From: Pegoplata infirma
Taxonomy: Eukaryota; Arthropoda; Insecta; Diptera; Anthomyiidae
NCBI GenBank assembly: GCA_963921195.1
Contig: OY992537.1
Span: 67,138,040 to 67,202,039 of the forward strand
Length of the DNA stretch: 64,000 nt
Direction: 5' to 3'
The notes under the pieces were generated by a model. It was not told the origin of the DNA. It ran no database searches and worked only from the letters and a program-made list of their open reading frames with translations. The position numbers and the translations under genes are program-made. The first letter of the stretch is position 1, and the number at the start of each line of letters is the position of its first letter. Below, one piece after another: positions 33,097 to 44,325 of the stretch.

Positions 33097-34426
33097 TAGA
33101 AGTTTTTAGAAAAAAATTTTAAATATGTGAAATACGTAGGGAACCATATAAATTATTTTGTTATTACTGCTAACGTTTTTAAAGAAATATTTATGTTTTT
33201 CAAAAATTTTCTAACTCGAAAATTTTAAAAAAATTTCATATTCCCTTTTTTTAATTTAAAAAAAAAATCCTTAAACTTTAGAACTTCAATATTCGACATA
33301 ATCAGTTACTACTTGTTGCCACTGTAACTTTTTTGTAAAATTTTACAAAGGTTTTCCCTTTTTTTTTATAATTTTGCATACATAAACATCTTTTATGCAC
33401 GAATGTATGCTGTAGTTTTGCAGAATGTGCAACAAATTATTGCACAGATAAATAATGGCAAAAAAAAAAATATTAATTACTGCAGATATACATACAATTT
33501 ATATAAATGTTTTATTATTTTTTCCACTGATTGTCTGTCGTCGTCGTGGTTCTTTGAGTATGTGGGTAAAAAAATGAATGCATTTTGTAGATATGTTGTA
33601 TGCGAAAATGTTGAAGAGTATTTGAAGTGATTAAATATTTGTAACTTTATTATTAAAAATAAACAAAAAAAATGTAACACACACACAGCAAAAAAGAAGG
33701 AGGACATGTTAATGAAAGTTTAACAATTAAATGATTATAATTTTCAACAATTTTAAAATAAATTTATATTCAGATTCCTTACACTGGTAAAATTACCAAA
33801 AAAAACTTGTAAAATAATTTTTTGCTAACTCCTACTTGACGAGAATTCCTGGGAAAAATTATGAACTTTATGTAATTGTAAAAGCTTTTTGCAAGCCTTT
33901 TACCAAAAATATTGTAAATTTACAACTTTTTTAACGCAATAAAAATTACAAGAAATTCTCGTTACCTCCTATTTTACGAGAACTCCTAGTACAAATTAAG
34001 AGCTTTTTTATAAGTTTATAAGCTTTTTACCAATAAAATTGTTTTGACGCAATTTTTTGTGTAAAATTACATTTGGATCGAAAATTTTTTGTTAAAACAC
34101 AAGATACACGAGATATATTGTCAAATATTGCTAAAATGGGATTACGAGTTTTTTCTAGTTATTTGACAAGGTTTTTTTTAAGGGTATTACTTAATTGCGG
34201 TTTTTTCATTAAATGATTGGAGTGAGCCAAATTCAAATCATTTTTTAAAAATCCAAAATTTTGGTGGAAATTTTCAAAAAATCCAAAACTTTTATCTAGC
34301 GCTCCACGGGTTAAAATGATTGGATTATTAATCAACGTGAAAAGGAATTTCACCAAAAATATTCTCTAAAATGCGCTTAAAATATACAGCATAAAACGAA
34401 AAAAATGCTCTCAAAATTTGAAAAAT
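33097..34426. other. AT-rich stretch with a weak duplication
   Basis: At 33830-33960 and 33965-34060 two related blocks share acgagaattcct/acgagaactcct and ataagctttttacca/aagccttttaccaa. Otherwise nothing is recognised; the 65-76-codon frames have no signature. Confidence 0.45.
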
Positions 34427-34435
34427 ATGCTCTAT

Positions 34436-36286
34436 CCCAGCAAAAATGATAGAAAATTATCTTTAGCATTATTTTGAAATGTAAAATAAGGACTTAATAA
34501 TAATGACTTACGTAACTCATTATAATAAAATAAAAAAATTTTAGAAAAAGATTTTAACTTTTTGACTCACTGCACATTATTTTGGTTAAAAATAAAATTA
34601 AATATTTTTTTATTTTTTTTTTATATAATTTTTTTATTACCTATAATTCAGGCGCAGATCCACGGGGGGAAAAAAAAGGAAAAATTTTTTTGAATTTTTC
34701 TACAAGAAAAATTTTTGAATTTTTCTTTAGGAAAAATTTGTGAAATTTTTTTTAGGAAAAATTTATGAATTTTCTTTAGGAAAAATTTGAGAACTTTCCT
34801 ATACGAATAATTTTGGAATTTTTCTTAGAATTTTCTTGGAAAAAATTTGAGAAGCTTTATAGAGAAAATCTAACAATTTTTCTATAGAAAAAATCTGAGA
34901 AATCTGAGTTTTTGAATCTTTGAATTTGTTTTTATAGGAAAAAATCTGGGAATCTTTAAATTTTTCTGTAGAAAAATAAGACAATTTTCTTCAGGGAAAA
35001 TTTGAGAATTTTTCAATAGAGAAAATGTAATAGAACCTGAGAGTTTTGCTCTAGAAAGAAATACACAGAATCTGTGACTATTTTTATAGGAAAAATGTAT
35101 TGAAATCTGAAATTTTTTATTTTTAAGTGTCTCGGAATCAAAGACTTTTTTTGAAAAAATGTCTCAGATTCAGAGATAATGTCTCAGAATCTGATATTTT
35201 TTCGTTTGAGAGATGTCTAAGGATCTAAGGCTTTTTAATAGGAAAGCTAGAGCTTTTCTATAAGGAAAAAAGTCTTAAAATCCTAAAAAAAATTTCATGC
35301 ATTTTTAGAGTTTGTGGGGATTTGTTTAGAAAACATTTTCTAGAGTCTGATAATTTTTCTAAATAAAAAATGACTTAGAATCTGAAACGTTTTCTATAGA
35401 AAAAATGCCTCAGACTTCTAAAAATTTAGGGAAAATATCCCAGAATCTGAGAAAAAAAAATTCTATTTGAAAAACGTCTCAGAATCTAAGACTTTTTCTG
35501 TAGGAAACTGTCTCTGAAATTTAGACCTTCCAATAGAAAAAATACCTCAGAATCTTCGATTTTTTTGTAGTAAAAAGTTCTGAGGTTCTCTTTTCTTTTT
35601 CAAAAAATCTAAGAATTTTTCTATACGAAGAATTTTTCTAAATATAGAAATTTTTGGTGGGAAAATTGCATAAGTATCTGATAATTTTCTAAATGAAAGT
35701 GAATCAGAATCTAAAAATTTGTCTATAGCAAAAATTGCATAAATTTTAAAAGCTTCTCTATAGCAAAATGTCTCAGAACCTCCGAATTTTTCTATTGGGA
35801 TAATGTGTCAGAATCATAAATTTTCTTTTTAAGTAAATGACTTAGAAAAATTTTAAAATCAGTAAACTTTTTTTTAATCATTATTTCTGAAATTTTATAT
35901 ATTTTCTATTGGACAAATATTTTGGGAATTTGGGACTTTTGAAAATGTTTCTATATTTGAAAATGTTTCTATAGAAGAAATCAAAACATACAAGAGCTAA
36001 ACACTAAAAAACCTAACTAATGATTAAAATCCGACCAGAGGATCCCTGCAAAAAAAAAATTTTTGAGTAAAAAAAAAAAATTCCCCCCCCCCCCAAACCC
36101 AAGAGCTGGATCCGCGCCTGCTATAATTATATATGTAATTAGTTATTTATACTGTTTTGATAATCATTACATTTGGTACATTTGCTTGTAAATGTAATGG
36201 GAAAGGTAATTCGAATCAGAAATAGTTATAACTTTTGAATTTCCCATTACACATTTCATTACTTGGTAATGCAAGTTTTTGCTGGG
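34436..36286. mobile_element. MITE with cccagcaaaaa TIR, split by hAT element
   Basis: Left end cccagcaaaaatgatag; right end caagtttttgctggg. The 8-bp direct repeat atgctcta lies at 34427-34434 and 36287-36294 (one extra t on the left). Removing the nested element at 34649-36120 and its duplication leaves a MITE of ~370 bp. The 8-bp duplication suggests hAT- or P-type mobilisation. Confidence 0.78.
34649..36120. mobile_element. hAT-type element filled with minisatellite
   Basis: The ends caggcgcagatccacggggg and ccaagagctggatccgcgcctg (read as complement caggcgcggatccag) are inverted and flanked by a perfect 8-bp repeat ctataatt at 34641-34648 and 36121-36128. The interior (~34700-35990) is a degenerate tandem array of ~25-35-bp units such as ttctatagaaaaaatg + tctcagaatctgaga. 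A C/G homopolymer run sits next to each terminus. No transposase. Confidence 0.88.
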
Positions 36287-36289
36287 ATG

Positions 36290-36482
36290 CTCTAATATGT
36301 TTAGTTCTTTTTTAAATACTATACAAAAACGATAAAAAATATAAATTTTTTTAGTTTTATTTAAAAAATGTTTAATACAAACTACTGTTTTGGAACTTTT
36401 TTACAAATAAGCCCTTTCCAAACCATTTCTAAACAAAATTGTATTTAAAAACTAAAAAAAAATGTTATACAAAAACGAAAAA
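36290..36482. other. AT-rich spacer
   Basis: Nothing recognised between the two insertions. Confidence 0.4.
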
Positions 36483-36496
36483 CTATTTTACCATTT

Positions 36497-36826
36497 TCTG
36501 ATTAATTTTTATTAAAAAATTAAAATTGTTTTATTCGACCTTTAAAATATTATATTTTGAGGACGTTTATTTTGGCTCGAGGTCATTATTTTCTTTACTA
36601 ATTAAAACCATGATATTCTCATAGCATAATTTTCAAGAAAATTATTTTTTTTTTTTTGTTTTAAATTTATTTATGTTGGTAGTTTTTGCAAGACTCAATA
36701 GACACGTGTTTCGGAATTTGTCAGATTCAAAAATAATTTTCTTAAAAATTATGCTATGAGAATATCATGGTTTTAATTAGTAAAGAAAATAATGACCTCG
36801 AGCCAGAATAAATATCCTCAAAATAT
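36497..36826. mobile_element. M-family MITE, middle-deleted copy
   Basis: The left arm starts ctgattaatttttattaaaa and passes ggctcgaggtcattatttt. The middle retains only gacacgtgtttcggaatttg + tcagattc. The right arm ends gacctcgagccagaataaat + atcctcaaaatatat. Direct repeats tattttaccatttt (14 bp) flank it at about 36483-36496 and 36827-36840. The right arm is ~65 bp shorter than the left. Confidence 0.75.
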
Positions 36827-36840
36827 ATTATTTTACCATT

Positions 36841-37075
36841 TTAAATTTTTTCTGTCAGAAATGCAGTTTTTTGTCAAATATGCGCTAAACATTTGTTTTT
36901 ATGCCAAAATATGCTCTTAAAACTAAAATATGCAATGATATGCTCTTAAGACCAAAATATGCATAAATATGATCTAACAAATCGATGCCAGATTTCCTAA
37001 AAAAAACATGAATTTTTTTTATTTTTTGGTTTCCCTGTTTATGATATTTTTTTATGTGAATTCCGAAAATAGTAC
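36841..37075. other. AT-rich spacer
   Basis: Contains a few atatgct repeats (aatatgctcttaa, aatatgcataaatatg). No gene. Confidence 0.4.
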
Positions 37076-37428
37076 TTACAAGGAAGGTCTCCCTGGTGTC
37101 ACCCGCGGATCTTTTTGGAATTGGTTTTATTTTATAGATCAGAAAAAATAAAGGGACATGTATTTTTTTTTAGCGGCCCAAATTCATATTTAGGCGGTAA
37201 AAAGGAGGAGGGAAGTCAAGGCCATTTTTCAGTTTTTTTCGATTATCTCCTATATTATGCAAAGAAACCTAATAGTTACATACCAACTGAAAGGTATTTG
37301 GAAAATCTATCTAAGTGTGCTAAGACCGTAGTCAAACATGCACAACTTTTCGTCATATTGAGTAAAATACCAAAATTTTAGGACATTTTTGTTAATAAGT
37401 CGAAAAATATTAACTTCTTTGGCCCGCA

Positions 37429-38447
37429 CTGTGGTTCCTATTCCAAAACTAGGTGGACAAAAGTATTTAACCATGATATTTTATGTTTATGGGGTCGCTG
37501 ATTTCAAAAAAATGCTTTAAAAAATTGTAGCTTCAATATTTTTGAAAATACAGTGGGTTTCACTAAAATAGCTTCAACTTAATTGGACTTTTCGCTACAA
37601 CTGGAAAAAGTTAATTACTTTTTGCAACTTTGGGGCACTAAATTTAAAGGAAGTATTTAAAAATGATATAAAAAGCTTTTCTGAGCATTACAGTAAAGCC
37701 CAGCTATGTCGAATTACTTTTAATGTGTAGTTTTTTTAGAATGTTTGAATTAAATCCTTTTTGTGCTTCTAGAGTTGCGGGAAAAGAAAAATATGTGATA
37801 TAACAATTATAGAAAATACTGTAGAGGTATTTGTTGCAAAAATATGTGCTGAAGATCCTGAATATTTTAAGCATTTTCTTGAGAGTTATAAATATTGCAG
37901 AAAAAATGACTTTTTTAAAACCGCTATAAAAAATGCAGCTGGACGCCGCTGGATGAGATGAAAGATGAAACATACTCTCTGATAGTTACTTTAAGAGATG
38001 TATATAGTGGCTTGCCCGCAACTTGGAGCGGTTTTTTTTGGCAAGCTTTGAAATATTGATAATCTAATTTTTTTTTTACTTATGACCCTAACTTCAAAAA
38101 CCGATATTAAGAAATCGCGAAAAAATTTCGAACCCATGATTTTTTGATAAGTACATACCCATGGCTATTTAAAAAACAATTCACGGCAATCTCCTGCAAA
38201 TAATTCACTTGGTATAAGCTACTTAGTTTTGTGTTGATTTCCTTTGTTTTTAATTACAAACATTTTCGTGAACAAACATTGATGTTCTAGTGCTGCGGGG
38301 ACAAAGTTAAACCCCCTATTTAATCAAAATATTTTGCGTCTAGTCTAGGCATGTTGTTAGCTATTTAAAACACCTACCGTTTTTTAATTTAGAGGTTCAA
38401 ACTTTTTACACTTTTGTCCACCTAGATTTGGATTTGGAACCACAGTG
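37429..38447. mobile_element. TIR element nested in FB-4
   Basis: Left end cactgtggttcctattccaa + aactaggtggacaaaagt; right end is the imperfect complement, acttttgtccacctagattt + ggatttggaaccacagtg. TIR is ~36 bp and length ~1.02 kb. No convincing target duplication. It contains a possible short coding remnant at 37741-37961. Confidence 0.72.
37741..37961 (+). pseudogene. Possible coding remnant, unrecognised
   Basis: I do not recognise this sequence. A start codon at 37741 opens 20 codons (MFELNPFCASRVAGKEKYVI) to a stop. A second frame from 37809 gives about 50 sense codons, with ENTVEVFVAKICAEDPEYF followed by KHFLESYKYCRKNDFFK, and ends at the stop 37959-37961. Its residue composition is more protein-like (Cys, Asp, Pro, Trp, mixed charge) than the poly-Lys/Phe frames around it. 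Joining the frames would need a 1-base change. It sits inside the nested TIR element and could be a shred of a transposase or a captured exon. It could equally be chance; no family motif is visible. Confidence 0.25.
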
Positions 38448-38705
38448 GCCGTTAGCACCACGATATAGGTATTTTTAATACCTTTAATCTGATACCACAC
38501 ATGCCTATATTAATTTCGTTTAAATAGGCGTAAATCGTAAAAAACTGAAAAAGGCAAATTTCTCAACATACAAATCGACCCCCCTAAAAACGACTTTGGG
38601 CCGCTAAAAAAAAAATACGTGTCGAATGAATTTTTTGTTCTGAACAACATATCCAAATTTCATGAAGATCGGAGTGTGACACCAGAGAGACTCTCCTTGT
38701 TAGCT

Positions 38706-39320
38706 TTAGTATTAAAATTTCCAAAAATTATTTTTTTTAAGTTTTTTCTTTGGAGTACTTACTTAGATTCGAAATCTAAAATTTTTAAGACCTTATTTTA
38801 GAAAATCGGGAAAAACCCAAGTAAAATTTTTGCTCCAATTTATCTTCACAGAATCAAAAATTCCTAAAAGTCACTTTTTCAGCAACAAAAATTGGAATTT
38901 CCAAAAACTACTTTTTAAAAAGTACCGCAGTACTTTTTTTTTAGCATTTTATAATCGAAACTTTCAAAAAAGTACTTTTGTTGGATCTCTTTTTCGCTTT
39001 TTAACCCAAAAAATCTGAATTTCAAAAAAAAATATTTTTTTTTGCACGATTTTTTACGCTTTTCACACCTTTACAATTAGAATTTCCAAAAAATATTTTT
39101 TTTAAATGACACAACAGAAATTTTGATCAACTGGAAACAGCTATTGAAAAGGAATCACCAGTCGAAGAGCGCATTCAAACAACCTGAATTCATGCATGAT
39201 TCTAGCGGGCGATGTCACAGTTTAGAGCACTATTTGGTAGCACTGATGGAGAGCTATTGCGATGCAGTGAAATCATGTGTCTTTTAAACGTTGATTAAAA
39301 CATTCTTATAATATTGAAAG
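38706..39320. other. AT-rich stretch, nothing recognised
   Basis: Repeated short aatttccaaaaa text but no clear unit. The GC-richer part 39120-39280 has no recognisable coding frame. Confidence 0.45.
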
Positions 39321-40258
39321 TTTTATAAAAAAAGTCTTAACAAAAAAATCGTTTGAAAAAAAAAATTAGCGGAAAAAAATTCCGCGATTTTTTTTTTATA
39401 AAAAATAGGTTTGAACTGGTAAAAATACCACTCTGTGTCCAATTCTGTTCACATATGCCAACCAGCAGCCAATTTAAAGCATTTTGTATTTTAAAGTTAT
39501 GTAGAATGTACTAAAATTTTCGAGGTGTTCTTTCATTTTCGTTCATAACTTCTGAACCACTAAACCGATTTCTCTCAAATGCAATACCAAACAACTTAGG
39601 ACAACAACAAGTAAATGTGTTAAGTCACAGTCAAATATGTTTAATACTTTGGCCGTGATCACCACTTCCACAGACGGACAGACAGACGGACATAGCAAGA
39701 ACTAGAATCGATCACTGATCAATAATATATACAGTCAAACCCGGTTATAACGAACTCCGAAGGACCAGTAAAAATAGTTCGTTATAAGCGAAGTTCGCTA
39801 TAAGCGGGGTATATTTTATATCAACCTATTTTATTTCCAAAAAAAAGTTCCAATTTTGTTTTATTTGATGTTTTTTTGAAAGTAAACTACTTATTGAGGA
39901 GAAAACATTAAAAATGTAAATAAATTTTATCAAAATTATAACATTAACCAAAAATTTCTAACCTTTTGTGTGTTTGGTAAACATAATTGCCGCAAATTTC
40001 AAAATATTTATGGAAATTCGTTATAAAAAGGTAAATATACATGAAATTGTGTTCGTGGGACCATAATTAGTAGTTCGTTTTAACCGAGGATTCGTTATAA
40101 CCGAGTTCGTTATAAAAGTAGTATTTTGTGTGAAAATTGTTGCCAAAACGTCGGGACTTTAGAATTAGTTTGTTATAACCGAGAATTCGTTATAACCGAG
40201 TTCGTTATAACCGAGTTAGGCTGTATATTTTATGGGTCTCAGACCGATACACCTTATC
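39320..40258 (-). mobile_element. Degraded INE-A (long subtype), split by pogo-like MITE
   Basis: It contains ttccgcgattt, tgttcacatatgccaacc, gttcataacttctgaaccac, gacggacagacagacggaca and ctagaatcgatcactgatca + ataatata. After the MITE the core resumes as tattttatgggtctcagacc + gatac. Both outer ends are lost. Confidence 0.8.
39732..40223. mobile_element. Pogo/Tigger-like MITE
   Basis: The left terminus cagtcaaacccggttataac + gaac mirrors the right gttcgttataaccgagtta + ggctg. Flanking ta occurs at 39730-39731 and 40224-40225, splitting the INE core exactly. CAGT-type ends with a TA duplication and a GTTATAACGAA terminus are typical of pogo/Tigger-derived MITEs. Several internal gttataa/cgttataaccga copies lie near both ends. 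492 bp, no transposase. Confidence 0.85.
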
Positions 40259-41973
40259 CGAAAACGCAATCTTAGTGAATACATTTTCTTGTAGGTAAAT
40301 CCACATTATAAAGTTTCGACAAAACAAAAATGTTTTCTGGGATAGTAAATTTAAAAATCCCAAATTTAAAAAAAAAAAAACACCTAAAAAGCTAAATCAA
40401 AATTTATTAGTTTTTCAACTGAAAATTTTTGCACATTTTTTTGACATTATCTTTATGAGAGGAAGTTGAATTTGTGCATGTTAATATATTTCACAGAAAA
40501 TTAATGAAAAAAAAAATAATGTTCAACAAATATGTTTAAGCATGACAACATTTTTACTGAATATTTTAACGTCTCAAAACATTTTGTTAAAAAAAAAAAA
40601 TAAATTTAGTTAAAACATTTTTGTGAAACATAATTTACATGAAGAAGTCACATTAAAAGTTGGCGTCTTATTTTAACATTTCGACAGACAAAACAACAAG
40701 AGTGATGAGTGAATAGAAGCGTCCTCATGCATAAAACTGATGACCAATTGACCAGACTATGGTAATGACGATGTGGTTTGCTCTTACAAATGTTAATTTT
40801 TGTATATTTTTTTTGGAATCATGTAAAGTTGTGTATATTGATCAAAAGTTTTTTTTTTTGTTTTGTGGGATCAACATGATCATTTATAACTCGCTGTGAG
40901 CTGTCAATAAAATTAAGTTTTTTATGAACATGATACATTTTTCTTTAATTTTTTTAATATGTATCGAAAGAAAAAACACTTGTTATTTTTTTTTTGATTT
41001 GAGATCAGAGATAAGGGAATAAATATATTTTTTTTTTATACGATAACAATATGAAAAGATTTGAAAGAGATTTTAAAGACCGCCAATAGAGCTTTTGATA
41101 GTTTGTTAGATGAATGTTAAGATAATAAACAAAGAAATTTGTTAGATTAATTTAATTAAGGTGTTTTTGGAAGTATATAAAAAATATAAGGGACTTTAAT
41201 TAATATAAATTGTTTTAACAAAAAAAAAAAAAAAATTTTGAGATACAAATGAAAGCTTCAAAGAAAATGTTAATTGAAAACTGTTAAAGCAATAAAATTA
41301 TAAATGATATAAAACTGGAGAAAAAAATTATGTCAGAAGTGTAAAGATTTTTATGTTTTTGTGGCGACATTTCTAAGAACTCCAATTGACGCTAATAGAC
41401 AATTATGATTCAAAAGACTTTACAAATGCAATCCGCTGGTTATTAAAAAATATATAGTTGTAGTGCCTAAAAGTATGCAATATTGTGATAAATAGACTCA
41501 AAAATCAAGTTTCTGATTTATTTAAGTTATATCAAAACAAAACATTCTGAAAAAGATGTTTGGAAATTTCTGTTTGTAAGAGGGTAAAAAGAGGTAAAAA
41601 TTGTAATTTGGTTCTTTTTCGATTTCTTAAAATACCGGTCTTATAGAATTGAAATTTTAAATATAGGTTCCTTCACCAAAAAAAAAAAACGATTTTTTGA
41701 TATTTTGATTCTAAGGGTTCTAAGAGTATAACAAAGTAAAAATGTTTACTTCTTTTTAACTATAACACAAAAAAAAAAACAGAATCTCAAAATTTGATAT
41801 GCAGAAATTTCATTATTTACATTAAAAGCGGGTAAACTCACAAAAGGTTGGAAATTTTTGGTTTATGTTATACTAATTTTGAAAAAAAAAAAAAAATATA
41901 TTTTTTTAATGTCTTCTCTTCAAAAGTAGTTAATTTACAGCGAAAACATCAAATTAAATAAATTTAAAACAAA
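40259..41973. other. AT-rich stretch, nothing recognised
   Basis: A/T homopolymers and no frame above 60 codons. No terminal repeats noticed. Confidence 0.5.
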
Positions 41974-42797
41974 AACAAGTTGAAAAGTTAAATTCGACTT
42001 GGCCGAATCTATGAATACCATCTACAATGCCCTGTTTAAGTGAAAGTAAATTTTCTAACGTGAAAAAAACAATTTTTGATTAGAAATATTTTATTTTGTG
42101 TAAAAAAACTTTTTTTTAGTAATTTTTGAAAAAAAAAAAAAAATAATTAACCAATTTTTTTTTTTGAATGTAAAATTTTTTTCGAGTGTATTTTTTTTTT
42201 TTAGTGTAAAAATATTTTTGAGTGACAAAAATGCGTTGTAAAATATTTTTGTAACTTACCAATGTTTTTAAAACATGTTTAACGGGTTTTCAACACGTGA
42301 ATTTAAGGTGAAACTAATCTGAAATTCACGGTTTTGCTAATAAGTTTTGAACCACTGGACCGATTTCGCTGAAATTCAATTTGAGCTAGGCCAGGGAAAC
42401 GAAAAGTATATATGCCAATCTTCAGCATACTCAGAGTTGCGTTTCGAAAGTTAGCGTGCTTTTTATCTCGTAGACTCACGAAAAACCCTTGCCGAAATTC
42501 AGTCTTTTGTTCATAACTTTTGAACCACTGGACTGATGTTGCTGGATTGCAATACCAACCTGACCAGGTAAATACCCAACACAAATGTCAAACATCAGCA
42601 GCCTCCGTAAAGTCTTTCAAAAGTTAGCGTGTTTTCAAAAGACAGACGGACAGACGGACGGACATCGCTAGATCGTCTTAAAATCGATCGAGGATCATGA
42701 ACATATATACTCTATGCGGTCAAATACCAATATTTCGAGGTGTTATAAATGGAATGACACACTTATATATACCATCTATCACTAGAGTGGAGGGTAT
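41974..42797 (-). mobile_element. INE-A, near-complete element
   Basis: It starts acaagttgaaaagttaaatt + cgacttggccgaat and has the same internal order as 23903-24788. The microsatellite is short (gacggacagacggacggaca) and it ends in the hairpin cactagagtggagggtat. The core has been altered to actctatgcggtcaaatacc. The right end passes directly into element E. Confidence 0.9.
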
Positions 42798-43463
42798 ATT
42801 CAAAACCCTCCATCTAAAAAAACACAACTTTTCAGGAGAGCCAAAAAACTGTTTTTTCGTGTATTGTTAGAGTAATTAAAATTCGATATTCTATAATATT
42901 TTTTTAAATCAACTACTGAATTTCACATATAATTTGATTTTAAAATTTTGCACTATTGGAGATTTTATGATAGATAGAGGGTTTTGTATCTCAAAAATAT
43001 TAAGTACATGAATGAAAATGATCAGATAGAGGGTTTTGCATTTTAATAAAAATGAATTATTATGATTTCATTTACGACGTGAACATATATACTCTATGCG
43101 GTCAAATACCAATATTTCGAGGTGTTACAAATGGAATGACACACTTATATATACCATCTATCACCAGAGTGGAGGGTATATTCAAAACCCTCTATCTAAA
43201 AAAACACAACTTTTCAGGAGAGCCAAAAAACTGTTTATTTCGCGTATTGTTAGAGTAATTAAAATTCGATATTCTATAATATTTTTTTAAATCAACTACT
43301 GAATTTCACATATAATTCGATTTTAAAATTTTGCACTATTGGAGATTTTATGATAGATAGAGGGTTTTGTTTCTCAAAAATATTAAGTACATGAATGAAA
43401 ATGATCAGATAGAGGCTTTTGCATTTTAATAAAAATGAATTATTATGATTTCATTTACGACGT
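42699..43463 (+). repeat. 382-bp tandem duplication
   Basis: Copy 1 is 42699-43080 and copy 2 is 43081-43463. The unit starts gaacatatatactctatgcg in the INE-A core, crosses its hairpin end and runs into element E to ...catttacgacgt. I count roughly nine substitutions and one length change between copies, so the duplication is recent relative to the other repeats. Confidence 0.93.
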
Positions 43464-44289
43464 CAGTAAATTTTTGACGTGATTTATTAATGATAGGTTA
43501 GGTTAGAGGTGGCGGAGTCAAAGACTCCTCACATAGACCGGATGGTCCATAGCGAAACCACAATAATTCCTTAGCGACGCTGATAGAACGCGTTTGTCCT
43601 CATCGCGAATTGTACTATTTGCCTTAGGTCGACATTCGAAACCGTTTCCAAGCTCTCGAAGTTTTATTAATGATAACGGCTTATAAAAAATTCCGAAATC
43701 GCAGTTTTGGTCCACAGGTGTTGATTTTTAAGACAAAAATTATTTGTTTACCGAATACATCTCAAAAGTTGACAAACTGTTGAGTATGTTATGTAAAAAA
43801 TAGTAAAAAAATTAAAAACGTTATTTTGGTCCACAGATGATGATCAGCATCGCGATTTTTAAGATTAAACTTTTTGTTTCATAATGTACACAAGACATCC
43901 AAATTTTGAGCCATATTTTTCAAAAAAGTCAAACAAGAATTTTCAGAAAAAATTAGCATCATTGGACCAAAATCGTTGTTCTGGAATTTTATTGACAAAT
44001 TCATGTTCAGCATGCAAAAATTAGTATGAAAACATGAAATGCATGATGAAATTATTCAAAACAAATATTTATAAATGAATTATTTGAAAAGATAGAGGGT
44101 TTTGCATTCAGAAAAATTAATTGTGTAAGAGATAGAGAAAACCAAAAATACAAATAAAACAGCAAAAAAAAAATTTTTGTTCTGAATTTTACACCATAGA
44201 TGAGAATTCTTTAAAAATTTTACCATTTTACTGAATATTTTGCCATCGAAAAGTCATTTTCGTGAAAATGGAAGATAGAGGGTTTTGAA
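42798..44289. mobile_element. Element E (ttcaaaaccctctatct TIR)
   Basis: Left ttcaaaaccctccatct and right agatagagggttttgaa form an inverted pair; gatagagggttttg recurs internally four more times. The interior repeats ttttggtccacag twice (43703, 43827) with its complement near 43973. It joins INE-A at the gtata of its hairpin, so a tata/cata duplication is possible. Superfamily unknown. Confidence 0.6.
43496..43662 (-). mobile_element. Very short 5'-truncated LINE insertion
   Basis: The perfect 13-bp repeat tttattaatgata flanks it at 43483-43495 and 43663-43675. On the minus strand it ends tggaccatccggtctatgtg, ggagtctttgactccgccac and ctctaacctaacc, the same 3' layout as the LINE fragment at 53055-53680 (ccgccaccctaacctaac). 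Only the last codons of ORF2 and the 3' UTR remain. The 65-codon frame here is incidental. Confidence 0.85.
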
Positions 44290-44325
44290 CATACGCCCTC
44301 GATATAGTATTATTCAATGGGTAGT
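43676..44325. other. Right part of element E and M-family edge
   Basis: Sequence to 44289 belongs to element E. From about 44290 to 44325 it looks like the edge of an M-family copy (compare tccaatggactatcg in M with caatgggtagt here) that was split by FB-3. Confidence 0.45.

Larger units (their letters stand above)
37076..38705. mobile_element. FB-4 foldback element, split by a TIR element
   Basis: The outer arms 37076-37428 and 38448-38705 are imperfect complements: acaaggaaggtctccctggt + gtcac on the left, mirrored by gtgacaccagagagactctc on the right; both arms contain tagcggccc-type text. The same arms form the element at 16552-16990, which lacks the inner insertion. No coding sequence in the arms. 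Confidence 0.78.
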
